Assembly: GCA_904063045.1 (NCBI GenBank)
Contig: CAJFCJ010000025.1
Location: 930,001-994,000 of the forward strand
Length of the DNA stretch: 64,000 nucleotides
Direction: 5' to 3'
Source: Dimorphilus gyrociliatus
Taxonomy: Eukaryota > Annelida > Polychaeta > Dinophilidae
Shown one piece after another: positions 24,463 to 35,595 of this stretch (positions are counted from its first letter, which is position 1; each line of letters starts with the position of its first letter). Position numbers and translations under genes: made by a program. The notes under the pieces were generated by a model. It was given only the letters and a program-made list of their open reading frames with translations. It searched no databases and was not told the origin of the DNA.

Positions 24463-26168
24463 TGTATATACACCATTTATTGAAAAGAAAAATAACCTGT
24501 TTAGTTAATGATCAAGTTACTAAAGGCAAGAAATTATTGATAAAAGTCTTTCTGTGTTTAGATGATCTATGATAGGACAATACGTTTTAGCTTTCTTCCT
24601 CCTTTATACCTTCTATCAATATACTGGTATAGTACTGCAATTATATTACTATTTATATTAGCGTTTTAAGTAATAATTTATAGACTGCTTGGTTTTATTA
24701 CTCTCTTTCTCTCTCTCTCTCTACAAAAACTTACTGATTTAATGAATAAAGACCTATTGGATTTAAGATTATTGAAAGAAATTGGATTTAAACGTTTGAA
24801 AGAAAACGATAAAGAAAAGACAAAAATTGCAAAGAGTTTTCATTCTTTTCCATAGAGTGATAGCAATGTTATTCTATACAAACTACTGATTTTATGGGTG
24901 ATGGAAAAAAATAAATCGTGAATAATGAATCGACATAACCAGTATTTGTTCAATCAAGTCAGGGATAAAATATAGAGCTCCATCTATTGGTGAATTTGCA
25001 TCTGTATAATCTTTCCATACATATTATATTATCTATCAAAAATGAAAGAATAACAAATTAGAAAGCGCTAACCCTCCGGAAGAGAAGCCGTAAAACTGTT
25101 CTTTAATTTATTTACCAGCAATGAAAACTCAACAACAGCCAGCGATTCGAAATGAAGTTTATACCAAAGATGGCGTTGTTCTACGCCAAAGAGAGAGAGA
25201 GAGAGAGGTGAGGGGGAAAAGGGAAAAGAAAGAGAAAGTTATGCTAATTAGGGATATTTTATATACTTTTTGATACTAAATTTTCCTTAGATAAAAATGA
25301 AAAAGAAAAGTACTCTTTCAAGCTGGCCAGTTATTTCTTCTCAATTAACGAAACGTATATTAAGATCGTCAACTCCGCAGCTGGCTTCTGCAAATGAATT
25401 TGCCTCCAGTTATTAGAAACATAATTGATATTTGATATGAAAATCTTTTCTATGTTTACTGAAGAAAATTAAATGCTCGAGTGGAGAGGAAAGTTGAAGA
25501 AAAGAAAAGATAATCACAACAACGGTAAATCTTCCCATAAGGGTATCTACCCATATTCGGGCCACGAATTAACATTTAGCTGGTGCTAAGCTTATCGAAT
25601 ACTAATCCAGTCTCGAGGGACCCGAGTTCGTTTTAAATATCCGTTAAGACTTGCCAGTCAAAAATAATAACCGACTTGCAAATGACTTATGACCAGTAGC
25701 GACTCCTAGCCAATATTTTCTTTCTTTTCTAAACCTACTTGTCCATTCTTTCAATAGATCTAATCTCTCCGTCAACTCGACTGCATTGGCTAACCAATGT
25801 AGCAAAAAAGTGAGAGTGACATAATTACTTTCTTTTTTTTTTCCATTTGTTTTTGGCGGGAAAAAAATGAAACTAGAATTACTGAGGAAAAACTTTTTTT
25901 CCTCGTCAACCGCCCTTCAATCTTCTTTAAGAGTATATAGTTATATAGTATATAATCTATATTTCTAACTTGAAGTCCGAGCTCCCAAGAAAATGTAACT
26001 GTCCGCAAGATGGCACTTTAGACGACGTTTAGAACTCGGTTTTTTTAATTCTATATTCATTTTGTAAATATGTTTTATAAGACTTTCCATTGCTCATCAG
26101 TTATCTCCTTTTTTTTCCCTTACTATTTCGGTGGGGATAAAGTTTACTTTACTGTCGAAATATTAACT

Positions 26169-26178
26169 AGGTGGCGCC
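26169..26178. promoter_or_regulatory. CTCF-like motif AGGTGGCGCC
   Basis: With its flank the site reads AACTAGGTGGCGCC, close to the YAGRKGGCRS centre of the bilaterian CTCF consensus. It is the best single match in the window, about 0.8 kb before the putative receptor first exon. The match is by eye only. Confidence 0.35.
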
Positions 26179-26861
26179 TTTTGTTGATTAGGAAAGTTTG
26201 TTTAGCAATATCGGAATTTTTTTTAATTAGTATTGAATGTTTGATGAGTTGGAAAGCTTAAAGAGATAACTTTACGGTGATATATATGTGACTAACTATT
26301 AATGAGGAACTGCATAGAGATGAACTATAGATGTGATTTACACTTTTCTCGTTCTTTTTAGACATTTTCTGTTGACTCCTCCTATTACAGAGAACGAATC
26401 GAAATAAACACGATAATTGGTCACTTCGTTTCCTATTTTTTAATCATCCTTAATAGACTGTTCTTTAAGAACATCGTAATGCTTTTAAACTATACATTAC
26501 ACTGCCTTTTATAAACCAGAGATGCTTTAAAGACGTCTCTTTCTTTCTTTCTCCTTCCCTTTTTTTTAATCCACCTATCATTTTACGTAAATCAGTTTGG
26601 CTATTAATTCGAACAGCTCTTTTCCGATTCCGATTTTATGAAGTTTTCAGTAATTACACTCCTTTTTGATGAAAACTGTAAATTGTATTCAATTAGGCTG
26701 TCAAGCGTCATTTGTTAAGTGAAGCTTGCGGATAAGGACTTATCACCGCAGGGAAAATGATACAAGAGTAGGATACGAAGGGGGAAAAAAGCCACCTCAG
26801 CAAAAGACAAACGAAGGGGACAGAAACCACGAGAGTAGGGAAATAGAGTAAGAAATAACAA

Positions 26862-26874
26862 CGCCACCTGTTGG
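26862..26874. promoter_or_regulatory. CTCF-like motif, minus orientation
   Basis: The minus strand reads CCAACAGGTGGCG, matching the CAGGTGGCG-type CTCF core. It lies about 130 nt upstream of the putative receptor start codon and opposite in orientation to the motif at 26169. Confidence 0.35.
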
Positions 26875-27004
26875 CGATAGATCTTCGATTTGGGCAGAAG
26901 GGAGAGTAAAAAACGCCAAAGCTCATCAATGTGCACCAGTGCGTGCGCCTGTAGCAACGGAATAACAATCGGCGTGAAAAGTTTGTCACCAACAGCAGTT
27001 TGTA

Positions 27005-27068
27005 ATGCTTTTATCAATCATTTCCTCTTTCTTTCGAGCCACTTTGTGCTGCTTTTTCTTATTTACAG
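27005..27068 (+). CDS. Probable signal-peptide exon of the acetylcholine receptor
   Basis: ATG followed by 20 further codons encodes a very hydrophobic segment (MLLSIISSFFRATLCCFFLFT) and one extra base before donor GTTTGT. Joined to the acceptor before 30079 the split codon becomes GTT, giving [11 protein letters not shown]. This aligns without a gap to the VSLQG start of mature alpha7-type subunits, which also have a signal exon ending in this phase. The intron would be 3.0 kb. The donor is not ideal (T at +3), so the link is likely but unproven. Confidence 0.5.
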
Positions 27069-30000
27069 GTTTGTATGATCATTTATAAGTGTAAAAGAGT
27101 AGAAGCAAAGCTTTCATTTTCTTTTTAATTTTGTAACATGTCTAAGTTGAATAAAAGACTTATGGACTTTAATATTGAATGTATTCGTTTATCGATGAAA
27201 GTACAATAGTGTACATATTGAGTAAATTTTCTCTATGTAGATATAAAAGAAAGTACGAAAATACTCCTATCTTTATCTTTCTCGTATTGTTTCATATACA
27301 CATTAACATTTTAATATATTACCTTTCAAGAGTTTTATTGATATTTACTTCAAAACAAAAATAGAAAGAAATTAGTCTTTGTGGCGATAAGATTCAGATC
27401 GTTGAACTAGTTATTGATTAAGAATGATTAGAGATTAGTATATTTACGATTTATGGCGTTTGTAGTAAACTTATCGGGTGAAAGATAAGATATTTAAGTA
27501 CTTTAGACTGGCTAATTTAAAAGTTTAAACCATATTCTCCCTCTTTTTTTTGTATATATCTCACTTTATTGCTTGTTGTGATCTATGTGAAAGGAAAAAG
27601 ATGGATGAAAAGGTAATAAGATGACGCTCTTTTTGTTAATGTTATACAAAAAAATTGTATAAAAATTACACTGTAAAGAAATAAATAAAATAACCTAATT
27701 GGATTGGTAACGTCATCTTTTAAATTATCATTGTACAGTTGTCGAAATGCAATGGGAATGTTATCAATTTCGTTTTATCAAACAATATCAGACTTTTAGC
27801 TAAACATCGCATCGAAAACTAGGGACCATCGACAAATGGAATGGTTAGGAATGCGTTGATAGGAGAAAAGTATGACGATTAAATGTATATGGATTAATAA
27901 AGATAGCACGAGATTGAGTATACTAGTGTAAAAATGTAGGAGCGGACGAAAAGGAATAAAGAATTGAAGAGAAATAGATACAGCCTATTGCCCTTCGTGT
28001 CTATTTGAATAATGGCATGAAACACCGAAAATCCGAGTAAATTATAAAACGACTTATCGTTTGGCAATTTTACAGACTCCAATTCGTGTTTGAAATAGTT
28101 ACTCGACCTACTGCAAAGCCATAGCCAGACAAACAAACCCGCCTAATACCGGCATACTATCGTTTAATTAGCAAATTAGCGACAAATTGTAGGAGAAAAC
28201 TCTTCGCCTGGTACTTTCACTATTAGCACTATTTTCCTTCAACTACTCTCCAAACCTCCTTAGAACTTTTTTCAAAGATCCTAGAGCTGAATAAGAGCCT
28301 TTCCAAGGAGGAAAAAAACCCCGACAAAAACTTGTTTTCCTTCTTCTTTTATTATTGAAATTATTTAACATTTTTCAATTCCGCTAATTGTATAGCTTTA
28401 CTACTGCATTTCTCACCTCTCGACTCAATTAAACCGCAATACTCGATCGATCGTAAAACTATCCAATTTTCAACCTATTTAGCCAATTGAACACTTCGGT
28501 AGATAATGATAAACGGCGACAATTTAACCATCTCGTCTTAACAGATAGATTCTAATATTACTCTATAGTATCTACCATTTATTGGTAGACCGTTTTAAGA
28601 AGGCATTTTGCCGCCCTCGCCCGTCACCCCCCTCCCCCTTTCTACAACAAACATCTGCAACAGGACTAGATAATATCGAAATTTCAGACTGCCTGCAACC
28701 TTCTGATAGTGTTGAAACGAGATCGATGACGCCAGCGCCACGCCTTGGACATGTTCTATAAAAGAAATGGCGAAGAGGGAAGGGAGGGGGGTGGCGAACG
28801 GCCATTTGTTCGAAAAGTTAATATTTAGCGATTACGACTGTCTCTTATCAGCTTTTGATTAGTTTGTCTGATTTCATTTATCAATTTCATAGATAGAAAA
28901 GCATAACTATATTGCTTTGTTATCTTAATCGTGAATCAATTTGTAAACATTTCCTAAGGTTGCGTAATAAAATATAGTATAAAGGAAATAGTAAAGGAAA
29001 GCCGTATAAACGATCATAAAAGATATATAGAATAAAAGACAACTGATTTTGCGTGCTTGCCAATCCTAATTCAGTCTGGGGGATATAAATAATAATAAAT
29101 AAACAACGATAAAAAAAAGGGAAAATCACCAATAATATTCTAAAAGAGAAATGATGCAAAACTCGTGATCTCTCTCCCCTGAACGGATCAGTATCCTTCA
29201 TTCTTTTTACTCTATTGAAATCTCTGAAAAATCTTACGGCTATTGAGTAGAATTTTAATGAATTTTTTCCTTCTCCTTCTCTTGCTCACCGTCTGTCTGT
29301 CTGTCTGATAGTCACCCTCCCCTCTCTTTCTCTCAATCTTTCTATTTCTGTTACTCTTATATAATTTTTTCTTTTTTACTTTTGAAATATGACCAATGGT
29401 ATAGGCCGCCACGCCTCGGTCGTGTTTTGTCAAAATTGCCATCATTTCACTTTCTCGGGAGAGACGATTTTCAATTGAAACTTTCTTTTTCTTCATCAAA
29501 AAGAAGAGAAGAAGAAATTTTCTTTTTTTTTTTCCCTTTTAATGAAAGTTAAAGAAGAAAACAAAAACAAGATTTTTGTCTGATTGTTGAAGAGCGTATG
29601 GAAACTAATCGACAATTAAAATTGGTTAAAGGCTGTTATAAAAACCGGCAACTAACCTTTACCGAACTAACAAACACTAGCGGTTGTTTGTTTCAAAAAT
29701 TTTTTGCAGACTGAAAAACCCTCTTTATTCGCTAAAGTCAATATTTGACGCGGTCATTCATAAGTTGATTGGCGCCTCGTCCCAAAACTCAACCAAATTG
29801 CATTGCCAAGCGTTTATTGCAAATTGAAATAGTACGCCATCTACAAAAAGTCAGGAAATTTTTATCTAAAAAAAAAGCATTGTTAATAGACAATAACATA
29901 TCCATTAAGTACAGTTTTATAGAAACGCTTTTCGACGCCTCAAGAGAATCGCTTAAATTTTTTTCATCCATTTAAAATTCTCCAAACACAGTTTTCTTTC

Positions 30001-30078
30001 GATTTTCCAGCTTGTTTCTTTTTTTTTTCCCCACTTAAGCAGATAATCATTCAATTTACTCTTTACCCAACAATTTAG
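27069..30078 (+). other. Putative first intron of the receptor gene
   Basis: No coding exon recognised. It contains a GC-rich patch (28,600-28,800) with TATAAAAG at 28757-28764 that could be an alternative promoter, an AGATGGCG motif (minus) at 29835-29842, and purine/pyrimidine tracts. The short open frames in this interval look like chance. Confidence 0.4.
28757..28764 (+). promoter_or_regulatory. Possible TATA box
   Basis: TATAAAAG in the most GC-rich patch of the region, on the strand of the receptor gene and 1.3 kb before its exon 2. No first exon could be assigned to it. Confidence 0.2.
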
Positions 30079-33000
30079 TTACTTTGGGAGGTCGTCATGA
30101 AGAAAAGTTGATTAATGATATCTTCCATGTAAGGAGGTATAGCGAACTTGCAAGGCCGGTGGAAAATGAAAATGAAGCGTTAGATATCAAGTTTGGTCTT
30201 ACTCTTCAACAGATTGTAGATGTGGTAGGCCGACATTTCCTTTTTTACTATTTTACTAAAAGAATTATTTTAGTTTATCTTTTTTGGTTGTTTGTTTCTC
30301 TATTCCTTTCCGTAGGATGAAAAGAACGAGATGCTTCACACCAATATGTGGCTCAACTACGTAAGTATCTTATTCTCTCTTATTCACCACCAAACTATTG
30401 AAGACGCTGAAAGAAAAAGGAATTCTCATTTGTTTTTTGTAATAGAAACTTTGCTGTATGGGGGAAAAAGATACTTATCGTTTTCTTCCCCTGTTTCACC
30501 TTTAAACGATTTATTACAGGAATGGACAGACTATAATCTCCGATGGAATTCAAGCGACTACGGTGGCGTAGAGAGCATTAGATTACCAAGTACAAAAGTT
30601 TGGACTCCAGATATATTATTATATAACAGGTTAGAAGCTAATGCACGCTTTTTTACAATTTTTTGACTAGTATAATGAGAATAAGAGCATAATTAGCAGG
30701 AACAAATAAGAAAATTTGTATATAGAGATAGAAAAGAGTTTTTCTTCCTTCTGTAAAGGTAGATGTATTCTCATTAGAAAAAAGTCTATAATGTTGTTTG
30801 CTTCCTAAACGAGCTGATAGATGTTTCTAGCTATCAGGAAAAATGATTCCATGTAAATAAGATAGCGCAGCGGGTAATTTCGTCGTCTTCCTGTAATCGA
30901 ATTACTCATACTTCTATTTACTGTATAAATAGCTAGAAAAAAGAGGAATATCAACAAAAAACAACTTTCATTCATAATCGTTCGTTCCTTGTTTCCCGTT
31001 AAACATTAAAAGAAGGATACTAAAACCTCGCTAAGGGAATCATTCATTTCAGCGTGTCTCTCTCGATGACCTTACACTTATTTATCATATTCTCGCCTAC
31101 TAAATTGTTTAGAGAAGAAGAAGGAAAGCGAAATAAAGAATAAAAAAAGAATAGTAGACAGAATTGACGGGTGGGGGAGGGAGGAATGTTAGACGCCCTA
31201 AAAAGAGAGATGTTTCCAACATAATTTATTTTATCCATCATGTAAAAAAGAAATACATCATTCTCTTCTGGAATATCTAAAGAAGAGATATAAACCAAAA
31301 TATAAAGTATATGCTAAGAGTATACTGTATCTAGACTGACCATTGTTTATATAGTTAATGTAATGTAATAAGCGATACATACAATATATCATATTACAGT
31401 ATGTAAAGCATGTAGAGTTGTCGGATAGTCATTGTACTGCATTTAGTGTATTATTGTAAATCTATATAACAGCGCAGTACATGTATCTGATCTACAATTA
31501 CACTGATATTCACTTATATATATATATACATATATTATGAAGTTCTTGTTTCTCATCTAGACATTCAACCCTCAAACTGTCGGATCAATAAATATTACAA
31601 CTGAAAAGATAATTAAATTTGTTGACAACTTAACTGTCACACAAGATTTTTTAAGGTTTAGCCTATATAACATGAATCTTTATAAAATATCCCATAACAA
31701 TAGATTTTCGGGGTAGGGTTAAGAAAAATATGATAACTATTGATTTGTAGTTAGTTGGGTCTAAGATAAGGGCTAGAAAGTTGATAAAAGTAGGTTAAGA
31801 GCTTCAGCTTTGTTAGGGTTTAGGGCTGAAGAGGATTCTTCTGTTATTTAGAATATCACAATGTTGTTAATGAACCAACTAACATATAGAAGATTGTGTC
31901 AAAGTTAACTAGGGTCTACGAGTTGTTGTCTATCCTCTGAGGAGAGTGTTGAGTTGAATATCTAGCACAAGAACTAGAACCGTACACAAATAATCGTTCA
32001 TATTTACAGTACATTCTTTATGTATACATTTGTAAACTCAATTTTTGTGCATTTATATTGGAGATAAATTAAACTAGGCTGATAAAATTCTTCTTAAAAC
32101 AGTGCAGATGAAGATATAGATAGTAAATTCCCAACGAATATAGTCGTTTATAGTACTGGATTATGCAATTGGATTCCTTTAGGACTTTACATCAGCTCAT
32201 GTGCCATAAACATTAAATGGTTTCCCTTCGATGATCAGTATTGTAAGCTGAAATTTGGTAGTTGGACTTACGACGGTTCAAAGATTAATTTAACATCAAA
32301 GAGCGCCGAAATAGGTAGATTAAATTTTCTTTAATAAACATCATCCACACCTTTAATATACTTTACTTACTAGTATTGTGTATATGCTTTGTTTGTATTA
32401 TGATATTTTATATCCAAGTACTCATTAACGTGTATTCAAGATTTTGTTTCATTCCGATAAAAGACACGAAAACCTATCAGCATAGTGGAGAATGGATCTT
32501 ACTAGAAGTTCCCGCCAAGCGTAACATTATCAGATACGAATGTTGTCCCGAAGAGTACATTGACATTACTTTTACGATACATATTAGGAGAAGAACGTTA
32601 TACTACGGTTTCAATCTTATCATTCCATGCGCCCTTATTTCATCTTTAACGTTGCTAACATTTCTGCTACCTCCGGATGCTGGAGAGAAGATCTCTTTAG
32701 GTAAGTAGTTTAGCATAGTGCAAAATTCCACTTATAAATTTGTTTATATGAGGAGTAAGTAAACTATTTCAGGAATTACTATCCTATTATCTCTGGGAGT
32801 TTTCAGTCTTGTTGTAACCGAATCTACTCCTCATACTTCTCTTAATTTTCCTCTTATCGGTAATTCTTAAGAATATTTCGGCTTGACAAGAGAAATTTTT
32901 GCAGTGGTGCTTAATATTTCTCCCTCTTTCTCTCTATCCATTCATCCGTCTGTCTGTCTATCTATCTATCTATCTATCCATCCATCTCTCTCTTTCTTTC

Positions 33001-33322
33001 TCTCTTTCTCTCTCTCGCTCTCTTTCGGTGATTGTCTCTCTTTGTTTTAATAAGTTAATAACTATGTGTTTCAGAGTTTTAAAAATATTCAATTGCTAAT
33101 TATATTTACTTTTTGTTTATTACTGTTATCAAAATGAATAATGGAGAAACAAATTTTTTCTTTGCTTATATCAAATAAATAAATGAAGAAGAGAGAGAAA
33201 AAAAAACATCATACTGGGATAAGGAGCTAGACGGGTGGTGGCTAAGTTTTGGGAAAGAATAATTCGGAGAAAAAAGGCATTGAGCAGCTGTGTATGCTAC
33301 AGATGCCAAGTTAGAGGATAAG

Positions 33323-33361
<39 letters not shown>

Positions 33362-33618
33362 GTATATACTGTATATAAGTATATTATGTAGCAAATGTGT
33401 GAATATCATTATACTATATATAGTAAACAATTGAGTATATACTGTATATTATAAGTACAGTATGTTTATTTTCAATAAGTTTTAACTTTTGGAAACATTT
33501 AACTTATTCGAAGAAAGAAAAGTTCCAGGAAAGACGTTATTTCTTCAACTTTCTTTAATATTTTAAGAAAAAAATTGATAGGAAGTCTGCTAATGTCAGA
33601 AAGTGGAGAGGAAGTATG

Positions 33619-33655
<37 letters not shown>

Positions 33656-35504
33656 GTGAGTTATGTATACTGTATATCTATAAGTATTCGTAAATTAGAA
33701 GGATCGGAGGAGAAAGATAGAGAGAGAGAGAGAGAGACAAATCTTTTGTAACAAGTAACAAATATAATTTCTTTACGAAAAGAGAAGAAAGAAGAAGAGA
33801 TTAAGATGATAATAACGAATATTAATAATAATAGTTAATTTAAAAAGAGAAATGAAAAAGAGAAATGAAAAGGGAGAAATCAATACTATTTTGTTATTTC
33901 AGTTGTTGAAGTATTTTCAACACGTTTCAAATTTTACTTTCTCACCCTAATCAATCATATATATTTATATATTTTATTAATAATAATTAACAGAAATAGC
34001 TATTTTTACCATGCAGTTTACATTAATCTTTCGAAAGACATTCAAAACAAACTAATTGAAATCTTTTAACCCAATATATTAATTATTTGATTATTGCAGG
34101 AATAACAATACTAATGTCTTTGGTCGTTCTTTCCCTAATTGTATCCGAATCAGTTCCAGCGACATCTTTGGCTGTTCCGTTAGTAGGTAATAACTTAGTA
34201 ATTAATTACTCCTTAATTAATAACAACAACAATAATAGTGTGAAAATAAGAGAAAGTAAAATAAAAAGTTCAAAAGCAGAAGCCTGTATCATACACAGCT
34301 GTTGGATATATACGAAATTTGACGTTTAGTCATTATTTTGACTTTTGCCTCTTTTACATATCACTCTTCCCTCTCCCCCCATTCTCTTCCCTCTTCCTGC
34401 TCCTCCTTTTACCTTTCTCCCACCCCTCTCATGCTTCTTCATCTATCAATCACCTTTCGAAACTGTATTTTTGATTAAAAGACATAGAAAAGTATTTAAA
34501 AAAGAAACATAAAAATAAATAGATTCATCTTTCAGCAAATCACGTTCAATCGTCTATTTATTAAGTTAACCAGTATGGTACGGTATGATAATTAGTTTCT
34601 TTCGGCTGTGGTTGAAAATAAACTATATACAAAGAATGATGGCTCTTGCTTTACTTAATACAAGTAAAATAAAAGAAAATAAACCCTATCTAACCTCTCA
34701 ACCTCTAAGTCTTGTTTCATTTTTTTCTGCTTATGATAATGGAGATAATTTCTTTCTTTTGATCTCATAATATAACATTTTAAATATATACACATCTATA
34801 TACAGTATATATATTGTATATATATATATTGTATATATCATATTAATATCTTTATTATATGCTCGCCTTCTCTTTTTCCCTTTATAGGTGTTTACTTTGC
34901 TGCCATTATGTTTATGTGTTCGGTATCGGTCATAATGACCGTACTAGTTCTTAATTTTCACCATAGAAATCCAGATATGTACGAAATGCCCAGTTGGGTA
35001 AGTTAATTGAATAAGAAATTTTATTCAATTATTATTTCTTTCGTTCTCTTTCTTTGAAATATTTAGATAAGAAAAACAGTTTGTGAATGGTTGGCCTGGA
35101 TTCTTCGAATGTCACGTCCTGGTAAAGATATTTCTCGTCAATTCCTTCTGCGTAAAGCCAAGATGCGCGAACTTGAAACCCGCTATCCACCATCCCTAAG
35201 CCTCTTGTCCAATGTTAAGGACGTTGACAATGCGATTCCATTAAACGACTTTCCTCCCCTGAGATCAATTAGAGTCGAAGAAGGAGGTTTTGCATCTGTT
35301 CGCAACGAACTCTTAGCCATTCTTAACGAGCTAAGATATATAACACATAAAATTAAGCACGATAGCGAAGCCTCAGAGGAGATAAACGATTGGAAATTTG
35401 CCGCCATGGTTATAGATAGACTTTGCTTATGGGTGTCGGCTGTTTACATGGCAGTATCCACTCTGGCTATATTCCTCTCTGCTCCGAATATAGCTAATAC
35501 TTAG
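30079..35504 (+). CDS. Nicotinic acetylcholine receptor alpha subunit, alpha7-like
   Basis: Cation-permeable ligand-gated channel subunit. Exons: 30079-30224, 30316-30360 (the 45-nt exon typical of the family), 30520-30629, 32103-32314, 32464-32700, one of two M2 exons (32773-32859 or 34100-34186), 34888-34997 and 35067-35504; with the 27.0 kb exon this makes 482 residues. Binding-site elements are all present: [14 protein letters not shown] (loop D), [11 protein letters not shown] (loop A), GSWTYDG (loop B) and RYECCPEEY with the vicinal cysteines that define alpha subunits (loop C). The Cys loop is [16 protein letters not shown]1 is followed by GEKISLG, whose Glu marks a cation pore. The M3-M4 loop is about 110 residues, and M4 ends near the C-terminus. 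Overall similarity is closest to alpha7. It could form homomers, but that is inference. Confidence 0.95.
30630..32102 (+). other. Receptor intron 4
   Basis: A 1.5 kb intron with no further exon recognised; TA-rich words with TATACTGTA near 31320. Confidence 0.6.
32773..32859 (+). CDS. M2 pore exon, version A
   Basis: An 87-nt alternative exon of the receptor with acceptor TTTCAG and donor GTAATT. It encodes [20 protein letters not shown] and onward to FPLIG, the pore-lining M2 helix and M2-M3 loop. It keeps the usual Leu at pore position 9 prime. Length and phases (1 in, 1 out) equal those of version B, so including either preserves the frame. Confidence 0.9.
32860..34099 (+). repeat. Repeat-rich intron between the two M2 exons
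   Basis: This 1.24 kb holds, in order, a CTAT/CT tract (about 32950-33025), a TA run (33327-33359), several TATACTGTATA words (33365, 33438, 33667) and a GT run (about 33620-33659). A GA run follows near 33720-33737. Complementary GT-, TA- and GA/CT-type tracts could pair in RNA, but no specific structure is shown. Confidence 0.7.
34100..34186 (+). CDS. M2 pore exon, version B
   Basis: The second 87-nt M2 exon, with acceptor TTGCAG and donor GTAATA, encodes [20 protein letters not shown] and onward to VPLVG. Relative to version A it has Met instead of Leu at 9 prime, Val for Gly at 12 prime, Leu for Phe at 14 prime, and PATS rather than PHTS in the M2-M3 loop (PATS is the alpha7-like form). 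It is intact, with no stop or frameshift. Confidence 0.9.
34187..34887 (+). other. Receptor intron after M2 exon B
   Basis: Holds a C/T-rich tract (34,340-34,440) and a TACAGTATATATATTGTATA stretch near 34,801. No coding exon seen. Confidence 0.5.
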
Positions 35505-35589
35505 GCCAATTCGCCCGTTTTGTACGAACATTTCTTTATTTATTTTTTTATGCGCACAATTCATTTTCTTAATTAAAGAGTTTGTAAAA

Positions 35590-35595
35590 AATAAA
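35590..35595 (+). terminator. Poly(A) signal of receptor gene
   Basis: AATAAA 86 nt after the receptor stop codon. Confidence 0.55.

Larger units (their letters stand above)
24005..27004. other. Intergenic region upstream of two divergent genes
   Basis: This 3 kb lies between the myomodulin-type gene (-) and the putative first exon of the acetylcholine receptor gene (+). It holds a TA microsatellite (24421-24460) and a cluster of CTCF-like motifs (24980-24992, 25168-25175, 26008-26015, 26169-26178, 26862-26874). There is also a weak candidate exon at 25121-25207. No other coding sequence was recognised. Confidence 0.5.

Noticed and set aside
25540-25700. Possible tRNA or small RNA in a GC-richer stretch with CGAGGGACCCGAGTTCG
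   Set aside because: No cloverleaf could be drawn: no A and B box at the right spacing and no matching acceptor stem.
28572-28805. Minus-strand frame rich in Arg, Pro and Cys in a GC-rich patch
   Set aside because: No known motif, no splice context; the composition is that of a CpG-like regulatory patch with a TATA box on the other strand.
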